Assembly (NCBI RefSeq): GCF_000934765.1
Contig: NZ_JYNN01000004.1
Location: 1 to 64,000 of the forward strand
DNA: 64,000 nt
DNA from: Thiomicrospira microaerophila
Lineage (GTDB): Bacteria; Pseudomonadota; Gammaproteobacteria; Thiomicrospirales; Thiomicrospiraceae
Direction of reading: 5' to 3'
Part shown: positions 24,706 through 34,672 of the stretch, in pieces
How the letters are laid out: the number at the start of each line of letters is the position of its first letter
Numbering within the stretch: position 1 is the stretch's first letter
Position numbers and translations under genes: made by a program
Notes under the pieces: model-generated
Told to the model about the DNA's origin: nothing
What the model saw: the letters and a program-made list of their open reading frames with translations, nothing else
Databases searched by the model: none

Positions 24706-25638
24706 GTGTCTATCTCTCATCAAAAACGTGCCGAAGTACAGACCTTTCAAGGGTTAATTCAATTATTACAAGCCTATTGGGCGCAGCAGGGTTGTGTTGT
24801 TATGCAGCCTTATGACAATGAAATGGGCGCAGGCACCTTCCACCCTGCCACCTTTTTGCGCTCCATTGGTCCGGAGCCTTGGCGCGCCGCGTATGTGCAA
24901 CCGAGTCGCCGCCCAACGGACGGTCGTTATGGTGAAAACCCGAACCGTTTACAGCATTACTATCAATTTCAAGTGATGCTAAAACCCTCGCCTGATAATA
25001 TTCAAGCGCTGTATTTAGATTCGCTAAAAATGCTCGGTATTGATCCACTTGAGCATGATATTCGGTTTGTTGAAGATAATTGGGAATCTCCCACGCTAGG
25101 GGCTTGGGGCTTGGGTTGGGAGGTTTGGCTTAATGGTATGGAAGTCACCCAGTTTACCTATTTTCAACAGGTTGGCGGCTTAGAGTGTCGCCCTGTTACC
25201 GGTGAAATAACCTATGGTTTAGAGCGCATTGCGATGTATTTGCAGGGCGTTAACAGCGTGTATGACTTGGTCTGGGTTGATGGGCCCGATGGTGTGGTAA
25301 CCTATGGCGATGTGTTTCATCAAAATGAAGTGGAGATGTCTACCTATAATTTTGAGTATGCCAATACCGAGTTTTTGTTTGCGCAGTTTGATGAGTGTGA
25401 ACGTGCATTTGGAAAACTGATTGAAGCGAAATTACCCTTGCCCGCTTATGAGCAGGTATTGCGTGCGTCGCATAGTTTTAACCTGTTAGATGCGCGTCAC
25501 GCCATTAGTGTGACCGAGCGCGCACGCTTTATTGGACGTGTGCGTACGATGGCGCGTGCGGTGGCTGAGGCTTATTATTCAGGACGAGAGGTTTTGGGCT
25601 TCCCATTAGTAAAAGCAAATCAGGAGGCACAAGCATGA
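24706..25638 (+). CDS. glyQ: Glycyl-tRNA synthetase alpha subunit
   Basis: 310 aa alpha chain of the bacterial alpha2beta2 enzyme charging tRNA-Gly; it holds the class II catalytic core. Thr-Phe-Gln-Gly-Leu-Ile-Gln-Leu-Leu near the start, Tyr-Val-Gln-Pro-Ser-Arg-Arg-Pro-x-Asp-Gly-Arg-Tyr-Gly-Glu-Asn-Pro-Asn-Arg (class II motif 2 region) and Gly-Leu-Glu-Arg-Ile-Ala-Met (motif 3) are all seen. GTG start at 24706, normal length. The stop overlaps the glyS start (ATGA). A long hairpin precedes it. Confidence 0.97.
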   Translation: MSISHQKRAEVQTFQGLIQLLQAYWAQQGCVVMQPYDNEMGAGTFHPATFLRSIGPEPWRAAYVQPSRRPTDGRYGENPNRLQHYYQFQVMLKPSPDNIQALYLDSLKMLGIDPLEHDIRFVEDNWESPTLGAWGLGWEVWLNGMEVTQFTYFQQVGGLECRPVTGEITYGLERIAMYLQGVNSVYDLVWVDGPDGVVTYGDVFHQNEVEMSTYNFEYANTEFLFAQFDECERAFGKLIEAKLPLPAYEQVLRASHSFNLLDARHAISVTERARFIGRVRTMARAVAEAYYSGREVLGFPLVKANQEAQA

Positions 25639-27713
25639 GTTTACAAGTTGCAGATTTTTTAGTTGAAATTGGTACTGAAGAGTTGCCACCTAAAGCACTT
25701 AAAAACTTGGTTCAGGCGTTGGCGGATGGATTGCAAGCCGGTTTGGTGCAGTCCGCGTTGCGTTTTGGTGAACTAAAAACCTATGCCGCCCCTCGGCGTT
25801 TAGCGGTTTGGGTGAAAGATTGTCAGCTGTTGCAGGCGGACAAGCTGGTTGAACGTAAAGGACCGGCTAAAAAAGCCGGGTTTGATGCGCAGGGTAATCC
25901 AACCAAGGCATTACAAGGTTTTGCTAGATCCTGTGGTGTTGAGGTGGCAGACTTAATTGAGGTGGAAACCGATAAGGGAACTTGGATGGCGTTTGAGCAG
26001 GCTGTTCAGGGGCAAAATGCGAAAGATTTGTTACCCGACCTGGTTGAGGCGGCCTTGGCTAAATTGCCGATTCCTAAGCCAATGCGCTGGGGTAGTTCGG
26101 ATGTGGCGTTTGTGCGTCCCGTCCACTGGGTGTTGATGTTGTTGGGTTCTGAAGTTGTACCTGCAACAATTCTAGGTAAGCCCGCATCCAATGTCACGCG
26201 CGGCCATCGCTTTCATGCGCCAGCGGAACTCACTATTAACCAAGCCGCCGAGTATGCGGATGTGTTGAAGGCGCAAGGCTTTGTGGTGGCTGATTTTGCC
26301 GAACGTCGCGAGCTGATTCGTCTGCAGGTTTTGGCCTTGGCAGCGCAAGAGCAAGCTGTGGCCGTGATTGATGAGGATTTGCTGGATGAGGTCACGGCAC
26401 TCAACGAATGGCCGCAAGCGGTAATGGGTTCGTTTGACGAGGACTTTTTGAGCGTACCTTCGGAGTGTTTGATTTCGGCGATGAAAGGGCATCAAAAGTT
26501 TTTCCATTTGGTTGATCAAGATGGGAAATTATTGGCGAAGTTTATTACCGTCAGTAATATCGCCAGCACTAATCCCGCGTCGGTGGTATCGGGTAATGAG
26601 CGCGTGATTCGTCCACGTTTGTCGGATGCCAAATTCTTTTGGAATCAAGACCGCAAGGGTTCGTTGGATGACTTTTTGCCGCAATTAAAAACCGTCGTGT
26701 TCCAGCAAAAGCTTGGGACTGTGTTTGATAAAATCGAGCGCTTAGAGACGCTTGCCGTGAAAATTGCCAAGCCGCTGGGTGTGCGTCAAGAGTTGGCTGA
26801 ACGTGCGGCGCGTTTATCTAAATGCGATTTAATGAGTTTAATGGTTGGCGAGTTCCCTGAGTTGCAAGGGGTGATGGGGCGTTATTATGCCTTGGCGCAA
26901 AACGAACACTTACTGGTGGCCGACGCGCTAGATCAACAGTATAAGCCGCGTTTTGCGGGTGATGAGCTACCAAACAATGAGTTGGCTCAGTCGCTGGCCA
27001 TTGCGGATAAGCTGGATACGATCACCGGCATTTATGGTATTGGTGAAGTGCCCACGGGTGACAAGGATCCGTTTGCGTTACGTCGTGCCGCTTTGGGTTT
27101 GATTCGGATTATGATTGAGAAAGAACTGGACCTGGATTTGCATTGGCTCATCGAGGCGAGTTTAAAGCTGCATGATAAGGTGGTTTTCTCGGAGGCGTTA
27201 GCCGATTCGATTTATGATTTTATTATTGGTCGTTTAAAAGCCTATTATGCCGATCAAGGTGTGAGTGCGGAAGCCTTTGAAGCGGTGCGTGTGTGTCGTC
27301 CTGCGCATCCGATTGATTTCTCAAAACGGATTGAGGCAGTGAAGGTTTTTGCCAGCTTGACCGAGGCAGAGAGCTTGAGTTCAGCCAATAAGCGTATTCA
27401 GAATATTCTACGTAAAGTGGAAGGTGCTTTGCCCTCCGAAGTCAACACCGCGCTGTTTGAAGGTGAGGCAGAAGCCAACCTGTGGCAGGCATTAGATGAT
27501 TTACGTGAAGAGGTCAGTGAGCAGGTGGCGGCACGCAATTACACCCTTGCCTTGACCCGTTTGGCGCAGATTCGTGAGCCGGTAGATGCGTTTTTTGAAC
27601 AGGTGATGGTGATGGCGGATGATTTGGTGGTGCGTCAAAATCGTTTGGCGTTACTCAATCAAATTCGTCAACTGTTTATGGCGGTGGCGGATATCTCACG
27701 TCTATCCGCTTAG
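25635..27713 (+). CDS. glyS: Glycyl-tRNA synthetase beta subunit
   Basis: 692 aa, the usual length for the beta chain, which binds tRNA-Gly. Starts [11 protein letters not shown], the family signature. Contains the HD-like domain, the Arg-Asp-Ala-Lys-Phe-Phe-like stretch (Leu-Ser-Asp-Ala-Lys-Phe-Phe-Trp) and, at the C-terminus, an anticodon-binding DALR-type domain ending Arg-Leu-Ala-Leu-Leu-Asn-Gln-Ile. AGGAGG precedes the ATG, which overlaps glyQ by 4 bp, so the two are made in step. Confidence 0.97.
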   Translation: MSLQVADFLVEIGTEELPPKALKNLVQALADGLQAGLVQSALRFGELKTYAAPRRLAVWVKDCQLLQADKLVERKGPAKKAGFDAQGNPTKALQGFARSCGVEVADLIEVETDKGTWMAFEQAVQGQNAKDLLPDLVEAALAKLPIPKPMRWGSSDVAFVRPVHWVLMLLGSEVVPATILGKPASNVTRGHRFHAPAELTINQAAEYADVLKAQGFVVADFAERRELIRLQVLALAAQEQAVAVIDEDLLDEVTALNEWPQAVMGSFDEDFLSVPSECLISAMKGHQKFFHLVDQDGKLLAKFITVSNIASTNPASVVSGNERVIRPRLSDAKFFWNQDRKGSLDDFLPQLKTVVFQQKLGTVFDKIERLETLAVKIAKPLGVRQELAERAARLSKCDLMSLMVGEFPELQGVMGRYYALAQNEHLLVADALDQQYKPRFAGDELPNNELAQSLAIADKLDTITGIYGIGEVPTGDKDPFALRRAALGLIRIMIEKELDLDLHWLIEASLKLHDKVVFSEALADSIYDFIIGRLKAYYADQGVSAEAFEAVRVCRPAHPIDFSKRIEAVKVFASLTEAESLSSANKRIQNILRKVEGALPSEVNTALFEGEAEANLWQALDDLREEVSEQVAARNYTLALTRLAQIREPVDAFFEQVMVMADDLVVRQNRLALLNQIRQLFMAVADISRLSA

Positions 27714-27721
27714 GGGGTTGT

Positions 27722-28426
27722 GTGAAAATAGGTTTGTACCTGCGCTCGATAAGTTTTGAAATCGGGCGTGCCGTCTTGACACTGGTTTTTTCTGTTGTCG
27801 GTCAGTTGTTTTGGCTAGCACCGTATAAAGTACGTTATGAGTTTTTAACCTATTGGACACGCTTTACGTTGGCTTGGTTACAGTTCACTTGTGGTATCCG
27901 TTTTGAGGTGGAGGGTGCAGAGCATATTGATCCAACTAAACCCAGTGTGGTGATGGCGCACCATGAGTCTGCTTGGGAAACCATGGCGATGCAGCTGATC
28001 TTTCCGCGTCAAACTTATGTACTCAAAAAAGAGTTGATGCGTATTCCGTTTTTTGGCTGGACCTTGGCGATGTTGAGTCCGATTGCGATAGATCGTGCGG
28101 CAGGCCGTCAAGCGATGCGCCAATTATTGGAGCAGGGGACGCAAAGAATGCAGCAGCGCGGTGATTGGATTGTGATTTATCCGGAAGGTACTCGGGTGCC
28201 AACAGGTACGATTGGCAAAATCAACAAGGGTGCGGCGAGTTTGGCATTAAAATTGCAGGCACCGATTTATTTGGTGACACACAATGCAGGCGCTTTTTGG
28301 CCCAAAAATAGCTTATTGAGAAAGGCCGGTGTGGTTAAGGTTAAAGTTAGCCCACCTCTTAACCCGCAGAATATGACGGTTGAGCAGATTAATCAAGCTG
28401 TGCAGGATTGGTATCAGCAAGCATAA
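27722..28426 (+). CDS. plsC: 1-acyl-glycerol-3-phosphate acyltransferase (PlsC-like)
   Basis: 234 aa membrane enzyme adding the second acyl chain in phosphatidic acid synthesis. A hydrophobic N-terminus anchors it. Motif I reads His-His-Glu-Ser-Ala-Trp-Glu-Thr, that is HX4E rather than the common HX4D; this variant is frequent in a proteobacterial PlsC subgroup. Motif III is Tyr-Pro-Glu-Gly-Thr-Arg. GTG start at 27722, nine bp after glyS with GGGGG as a ribosome site; it is likely co-transcribed with glyQS. The acyltransferase call is firm; acyl and acceptor specificity are assumed. Confidence 0.9.
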   Translation: MKIGLYLRSISFEIGRAVLTLVFSVVGQLFWLAPYKVRYEFLTYWTRFTLAWLQFTCGIRFEVEGAEHIDPTKPSVVMAHHESAWETMAMQLIFPRQTYVLKKELMRIPFFGWTLAMLSPIAIDRAAGRQAMRQLLEQGTQRMQQRGDWIVIYPEGTRVPTGTIGKINKGAASLALKLQAPIYLVTHNAGAFWPKNSLLRKAGVVKVKVSPPLNPQNMTVEQINQAVQDWYQQA

Positions 28427-28459
28427 CGCGTTTCATTTTGAGGTTCATACACGCAATTT

Positions 28460-29275
28460 ATGAGTAAATCCGCTACGATATTGGGCTTGTTATTTGGTCT
28501 AATTATTTTGTTACTAAGCATGTTTGATTCGCAGTCGGGCGGTTTGATTGGTGCTTTTTTTAATTGGCAAGGCTTGTTGGTGGTGGTCGGTGGTACCTTA
28601 GCCGCGGTGCTGATCAACTATCCTTTAACCCAATTGAGTTGTATCGCGCATGGATTCTCTAAGGTTTTAATTACTGAGCCGGCCAATGTCAATCAAGCCA
28701 TTGAGCAGATTGAAGAGCTCAGTCATATGACGCATAAAAATGGTGTATTGGTGCTGGAAAAACATTTGACCAATATTGATGATGCCTTTTTGCGTTTTGC
28801 GATTACACAAATGATGATATATAACGATGAATCTTTGTTGCAGGCGAGTTTACGCAATAATCAAAACCAAATTCAACAGCGCCACCAACAGTGCCAAGAG
28901 TTGTTTCATAATATGGCCTCTTATGCACCGGCTTTTGGCATGATGGGGACAGTGATGGGGTTGATCATTATGATGACGGCGCATGCCAGTAGCAGTAGTG
29001 CAATGGTGGATTCTGAGGATATGCTTGCAGGCTTAATGAGCGGGATGGGGTTGGCGCTGGTCACCACCTTTTATGGGGTGTTGTTTGCCAATTTGCTGTT
29101 TGTGCCGATTGCGGGTAAATTAAAGGTGCTTTCAGAAGCGGAGTTATTAAAAAATGAAGTCATTATTCGTGGTGCATTTGATTTAAAACGCATGCACTCG
29201 CCTTTGTTGGTGCGCGAGAGTTTGTTAACTTTTGTCAATGAGCGCACCAAAGAAAAATTGGCGCAACACTATTAA
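28460..29275 (+). CDS. MotA/PomA-like stator channel subunit
   Basis: 271 aa inner-membrane protein of the MotA/TolQ/ExbB superfamily, closest in look to MotP/PomA. Four hydrophobic helices; the third and fourth carry Ala-Pro-Ala-Phe-Gly-Met-Met-Gly-Thr-Val-Met-Gly-Leu-Ile and Val-Thr-Thr-Phe-Tyr-Gly-Val-Leu-Phe-Ala-Asn, the MotA channel signature. The cytoplasmic loop between helices 2 and 3 is charged, as in rotor-contacting stators. It should form a pentamer that conducts H+ or Na+ with MotB-like partners. Two different MotB-like genes follow directly. No flagellar genes are in the window, so it could drive the flagellum or another load. Confidence 0.9.
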   Translation: MSKSATILGLLFGLIILLLSMFDSQSGGLIGAFFNWQGLLVVVGGTLAAVLINYPLTQLSCIAHGFSKVLITEPANVNQAIEQIEELSHMTHKNGVLVLEKHLTNIDDAFLRFAITQMMIYNDESLLQASLRNNQNQIQQRHQQCQELFHNMASYAPAFGMMGTVMGLIIMMTAHASSSSAMVDSEDMLAGLMSGMGLALVTTFYGVLFANLLFVPIAGKLKVLSEAELLKNEVIIRGAFDLKRMHSPLLVRESLLTFVNERTKEKLAQHY

Positions 29276-29281
29276 TTGGCG

Positions 29282-30013
29282 ATGAATAGCGCGCCAGATA
29301 ATGCGTCTTCTCAAGAGCAAGCGAAAATGGTCGCGCTGCAGCGCTATCGTGTCTGGTTGCTGACGTTTGTGTCTTTGTTTACTTCGCTCCTTGCCTTTTT
29401 TGTGCTAATCATTACCTTAACAGAGGTCGAGGGTGTCGCCCCTAAGCGTAGCTATCAAAAGGTGTTAAGTGGATTACATGGCAGCTTAGCCCAGATTCAT
29501 CAGCAAAAAGGTATGGATTGGTTGCGGATTGAAAATACCTTTGCGAAAGGGGTGCGGATCTCATTTGATCCGGAGTTATTTGCTCAAGCCCCTTTGTTTC
29601 AATCGGCGAGACCGGATATTCAGCCGCGTTATTTTCCGTATTTAAACGAAATTATTGAAGTGCTTGATGAAGCAGATCTAATAAACTTTGAACAGCAGTA
29701 TGCGCGTATGTTGGCTGTCTTGCGTGCTAATGGGTTGGGCGTGTCATTAATGATTCGGGTTGAAGGTCACACGGATGCTGTGCCACTGGCACCTACCGCA
29801 CGGTTTCGTGATAATGTCCAATTGAGCACCTTTCGTGCTTATGAAGTGATGAACTATTTGCAAGAGGCCTTAGGTTGGCCGGCTTCGATGTTTACGATTG
29901 CGGGCTATGGAAGCTTTCATCCGGTGACGGATAACCCTAATGATCCGGAAAATCGACGGATTGAGATTTATGTGGTACCGGTGTTAAAGCTTATTCCTGA
30001 GGTCGAACGATGA
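29282..30013 (+). CDS. MotB-like OmpA-domain protein lacking the channel Asp
   Basis: 243 aa from ATG 29282; an in-frame TTG at 29276 follows the previous stop directly. One N-terminal transmembrane helix (residues about 23-45), then a periplasmic linker and a C-terminal OmpA/MotB peptidoglycan-binding domain (Val-Glu-Gly-His-Thr-Asp-Ala-Val-Pro, Tyr-Gly-Ser-Phe-His-Pro, Asn-Arg-Arg-Ile-Glu-Ile). Aligned on the shared Trp-Leu-x-x-Phe motif with the next gene, the ion-binding Asp of MotB is Ser31 here. Alone it should not gate ions. It may pair with the other MotB-like protein as a structural half. Stop and next start overlap as ATGA. Confidence 0.85.
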   Translation: MNSAPDNASSQEQAKMVALQRYRVWLLTFVSLFTSLLAFFVLIITLTEVEGVAPKRSYQKVLSGLHGSLAQIHQQKGMDWLRIENTFAKGVRISFDPELFAQAPLFQSARPDIQPRYFPYLNEIIEVLDEADLINFEQQYARMLAVLRANGLGVSLMIRVEGHTDAVPLAPTARFRDNVQLSTFRAYEVMNYLQEALGWPASMFTIAGYGSFHPVTDNPNDPENRRIEIYVVPVLKLIPEVER

Positions 30014-30687
30014 ATGTGACTGAACAGCGTGCGCGTTCCTCTTGGTTGATGTCATTTGCGGACGTGGTGACATTATTAATCACCTTTTTTATTATGATGT
30101 TAGCCTTGCATAAAGCCGAAATTACCCAGTTGCAAAAGTGGACACAAGACCAGCTTCAGGTATCCTATAGTGAGTTGCAAGATTTGATGTTGGTGCGTGA
30201 TTATCGTTTTGTGTCGCTGCGCTTGGATAGCCGTGGCATTCATTTAATTATTAATCACCCCGGCGCGTTTGAGCGCGGCGGTTTTCAAGTGAGCCAGGGC
30301 TTAGCGGAAGAGTTGAGTTTGATGGCTCAAAAACTGCCTCAGTTAACCTTGTTTAGCGTGGAGGAGGACCCTGCGTTGGCAGGTTTGTTTGTGCAGGCTG
30401 CTGAGATGGGGTTGGCGTGGCGGGTGGATGTCACTGTTGAAGGGCATACGGATAATGATCCTATTTCGCCGACCTCTTTTTTGCGCAATAACTGGTTTTT
30501 AAGCACAATGCGTGCGCAAGTTGTTATGCAGTTGATGCATGAAGTGTCCGGTTTACCCGCAGGCTTGTTCTCCGTGTCGGGTTACGGTGAGCATCAGCCG
30601 GTTGCGCCGAATGATAGCGAGCTGAACAAGGCATTAAATCGTCGAGTTGAAATTTTAATAACGGCTAGCTTTTTGCGCGCAGATTGA
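30010..30687 (+). CDS. MotB-like stator subunit with channel Asp
   Basis: 225 aa. Its single N-terminal helix reads Ser-Trp-Leu-Met-Ser-Phe-Ala-Asp-Val-Val-Thr-Leu-Leu-Ile-Thr-Phe-Phe, with Asp18 where E. coli MotB has Asp32. The C-terminal OmpA-like domain has Val-Glu-Gly-His-Thr-Asp-Asn-Asp, Tyr-Gly-Glu-His-Gln-Pro and Asn-Arg-Arg-Val-Glu-Ile, so it should bind peptidoglycan. GAGGT stands before the ATG, which overlaps the previous gene by 4 bp. Together with the MotA-like gene it makes a complete stator; the presence of the Asp-less relative beside it is the odd feature. Confidence 0.92.
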   Translation: MNVTEQRARSSWLMSFADVVTLLITFFIMMLALHKAEITQLQKWTQDQLQVSYSELQDLMLVRDYRFVSLRLDSRGIHLIINHPGAFERGGFQVSQGLAEELSLMAQKLPQLTLFSVEEDPALAGLFVQAAEMGLAWRVDVTVEGHTDNDPISPTSFLRNNWFLSTMRAQVVMQLMHEVSGLPAGLFSVSGYGEHQPVAPNDSELNKALNRRVEILITASFLRAD

Positions 30688-30726
30688 ACGTTTTAATTGC
30701 ACTTACCATAAGGAAATACCCAGTCT

Positions 30727-31257
30727 ATGTCCAGTACCACGTTTTCTATAGCGGAGCAATTACAAATTCAGTACAGTGAGTTTGAAGATAGATTAATTGT
30801 TGTTGCGCACCTTAAACAACAGCAGGTCAAGTTGTTACTGACACGGCGCTTGGCCGTGCCACTTGTTACACAATTGGTTAAATGGGTGCCAAATGATACG
30901 TTATCTGATCTGATGAGCGATGAACCGCTGGCACCCGTTGCGAGCAGGTCGTCGCCGGCTCAAGGCCAAGACGGCTCAACGAACACATCGCCTCCTGCAC
31001 CGATGTTTTTGGCGACAAAAATTGATCTTCAGCCCAAAGACGAGGGGTTTGTGGTTGCGTTTACAGGCTTAAGTCTACCTGATGCAATGATTAACGCCCA
31101 GCCACATCAGCCGGTATTTGCAATTCCGTTTAGCCAGGCTAAGCTTGGGCAGTTTGAGTCATTGATGCGTCAACAAATAGAGAAAGCGGGCTGGTGGGTA
31201 GACGCAGCACCTAGATCAGATCCATTTGAGGTGATGCCATCGGGTTTGTTGCACTGA
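30727..31257 (+). CDS. Hypothetical protein of the stator-like operon
   Basis: 176 aa. I recognise no domain. No signal peptide or membrane helix; likely cytosolic. An N-terminal folded part (about 1-60) with alternating strands and Leu-Leu-Leu-Thr-Arg-Arg-Leu, a Pro/Ser/Gly-rich linker (about 66-95), and a C-terminal part with Phe-Val-Val-Ala-Phe-Thr-Gly-Leu. AAGGA precedes the ATG, 39 bp after the MotB-like gene, so it is probably in the same operon. Its 3' end overlaps the convergent ung gene by 47 bp. It may regulate or couple the stator to its load (guess). Confidence 0.65.
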   Translation: MSSTTFSIAEQLQIQYSEFEDRLIVVAHLKQQQVKLLLTRRLAVPLVTQLVKWVPNDTLSDLMSDEPLAPVASRSSPAQGQDGSTNTSPPAPMFLATKIDLQPKDEGFVVAFTGLSLPDAMINAQPHQPVFAIPFSQAKLGQFESLMRQQIEKAGWWVDAAPRSDPFEVMPSGLLH

Positions 31258-31942
31258 GCGGCTTGGGAAGTCGCCAGTCAATCGGCGTGAATTGATGTTC
31301 ACTAAGGTATTGGTTGGTTTTGGAAAAGGGTTTGCTGCCATAAAAACCCCGATAGGCTGATAATGGTGATGGGTGGGCACTGCAAATGACATGGTGCTTT
31401 TCACGGTTAATCAATGCGCCTTTTTTTTGCGCATAGTTGCCCCATAAAATAAATACAAGATGTTCACGCTGTTGATTGAGTGCGCTAATCATGGCATCCG
31501 TCAGCGGTTCCCAGCCTTGCTTTTGGTGTGCGTTCGCTTGATGAGCCTCAATGCTCAATACGGCGTTTAACAGTAAAACCCCTTGTTCTGCCCAAGGCAT
31601 TAAGTAGCCGGTATGCTGATTATCAATACTTAGATCGTCGAGTAGCTCTTTGTTGATATTTTGTAACGATTTGGGTAACGGGTGAACGTCCGGTAACACT
31701 GAAAAACTTAAGCCATGCGCATGGCCAGGTGTAGGGTAGGGGTCTTGACCGAGTATCACCACCTTAACCTGATCAAAGGGCGTGGCGTTGAGAGCCGCGA
31801 ACCATTGGTCCCTATTCGGTAGAATCGGTTTACCGGCTTGTTGCTGCGCTGTTAGAAAAGCCTCAAGCTGCTGGGTGGACGGGCTGGCAAGCTCCGCACT
31901 AAGTTGCGCTTGCCAGCTGGGTTCAATTGTAAATAGTGGCAT
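31211..31942 (-). CDS. ung: Uracil-DNA glycosylase
   Basis: Family 1 UDG removing uracil from DNA in base-excision repair. 243 aa. The catalytic Gly-Gln-Asp-Pro-Tyr motif, with its water-activating Asp, is followed by Gly-His-Ala-His-Gly-Leu-Ser-Phe-Ser. The C-terminal His-Pro-Ser-Pro-Leu-Ser-Ala-Tyr-Arg-Gly-Phe is the DNA-intercalation loop with its His. The C-terminus runs 47 bp into the opposite gene, beyond the point where most Ung proteins end. Followed closely upstream by pdxH on the same strand. Confidence 0.97.
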   Translation of the reverse strand: MPLFTIEPSWQAQLSAELASPSTQQLEAFLTAQQQAGKPILPNRDQWFAALNATPFDQVKVVILGQDPYPTPGHAHGLSFSVLPDVHPLPKSLQNINKELLDDLSIDNQHTGYLMPWAEQGVLLLNAVLSIEAHQANAHQKQGWEPLTDAMISALNQQREHLVFILWGNYAQKKGALINREKHHVICSAHPSPLSAYRGFYGSKPFSKTNQYLSEHQFTPIDWRLPKPLSATNPMASPQMDLI

Positions 31943-31960
31943 GGGGTATAAGTAAAAATG

Positions 31961-32614
31961 TTACGGACACAGGCGCTGGCTTAACCAGGCCTGGTTGTTA
32001 TCCGGGTCTTTTTTAAAGCTTAGTCGATCGTGTAAACGGTTCGGACGACCTTGCCAGAACTCAATATAATTCGCGCTTAAGGCATAGCCGCCCCAGTGCG
32101 CGGGTCGCGGTACCGGTTTGCCTTGGAAGTCGAGTTTAGCCTGAGCCATCCGCTGTTCGAGCTCGTCTCGGTGCGCCACCGCCTGGCTTTGATGAGAAAT
32201 GTAGGCGCCAAGCTGACTGTCAATCGGTCGACTTTGGAAGTAGGTGTCGGAGGCTTCAGGGCTGATTTTTGTAATCCTGCCTTCAACTCTTACTTGGCGC
32301 TCAAGTTGCGGCCAAAAAAAGTTTAAGGCGGCCTGCGGATTGGCCTCAAGTTGATTTCCTTTAGCGCTGGCATAATGGGTATAGAAGATAAACCCTTGTT
32401 CATTAAACGCTTTAAGAAGCACTATCCGCGCGTGTGGCTTTTGGTCTTCATCAACTGTGCAGAGCGTCATCGCGGTAGGTTCATCAACCTTTTTTTCAAA
32501 GGCATCATCCATCCAGCTTTGAAAAAGAATCAGTGGGTTGTGGCTTAAGAAATCATCAGTAAGCGCACTCATTTCATAACTTTGGCGGTGGGTATGGTAA
32601 TCACGGTTTGGCAT
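31961..32614 (-). CDS. pdxH: Pyridoxamine 5'-phosphate oxidase
   Basis: FMN enzyme making pyridoxal 5'-phosphate from pyridoxine or pyridoxamine phosphate. 217 aa, normal. Thr-Leu-Cys-Thr-Val-Asp, Arg-Ile-Val-Leu-Leu-Lys, Gln-Ser-Arg-Pro-x-x-Ser-Gln, and the C-terminal Glu-Phe-Trp-Gln-Gly-Arg-Pro-Asn-Arg-Leu-His-Asp-Arg are all PdxH signatures. The final residues, where many homologues read Trp-x-x-x-Arg-Leu-x-Pro, carry Asn-Gln-Ala-Trp-Leu from the palindrome at 31983. Likely a PLP supplier for PabC among others. Confidence 0.97.
   Translation of the reverse strand: MPNRDYHTHRQSYEMSALTDDFLSHNPLILFQSWMDDAFEKKVDEPTAMTLCTVDEDQKPHARIVLLKAFNEQGFIFYTHYASAKGNQLEANPQAALNFFWPQLERQVRVEGRITKISPEASDTYFQSRPIDSQLGAYISHQSQAVAHRDELEQRMAQAKLDFQGKPVPRPAHWGGYALSANYIEFWQGRPNRLHDRLSFKKDPDNNQAWLSQRLCP
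31983..31996. repeat. 14-bp palindrome AACCAGGCCTGGTT
   Basis: Exact copy near the C-terminus of pdxH, read as Asn-Gln-Ala-Trp-Leu. Confidence 0.95.
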
Positions 32615-32698
32615 AGTATATCCTTTGCGTTTTTAAAACTGTAAGTGAATAGTATCATAACTAAAAAATGAATCTTCGTGTTGATTGTGGAGTTTGGC

Positions 32699-32727
32699 TT
32701 TACATTAAACACCGATTTACCAATAAT
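32699..32727 (+). promoter_or_regulatory. Probable parE promoter
   Basis: TTTACA (32699-32704), 17-bp spacer, AATAAT (32722-32727). The palindrome at 32755 would fall in the 5' leader. Confidence 0.6.
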
Positions 32728-32754
32728 AATGCTAATGTTTAAATGAGCGAACGC

Positions 32755-32768
32755 AACCAGGCCTGGTT
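32755..32768. repeat. 14-bp palindrome AACCAGGCCTGGTT (intergenic)
   Basis: Exact copy in the parE 5' leader, 17 bp before the GTG start and upstream of AAGGAG; flanks extend it to 16 bp. It could fold in the mRNA or bind a protein. Confidence 0.95.
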
Positions 32769-32776
32769 GTGATTAA

Positions 32777-34671
<1,895 letters not shown>

Positions 34672-34672
<1 letters not shown>

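Noticed and set aside
28460-31257. Zorya anti-phage system
   Set aside because: The A subunit is a normal 271-aa MotA type, and there is no ZorC/ZorD/ZorE gene.
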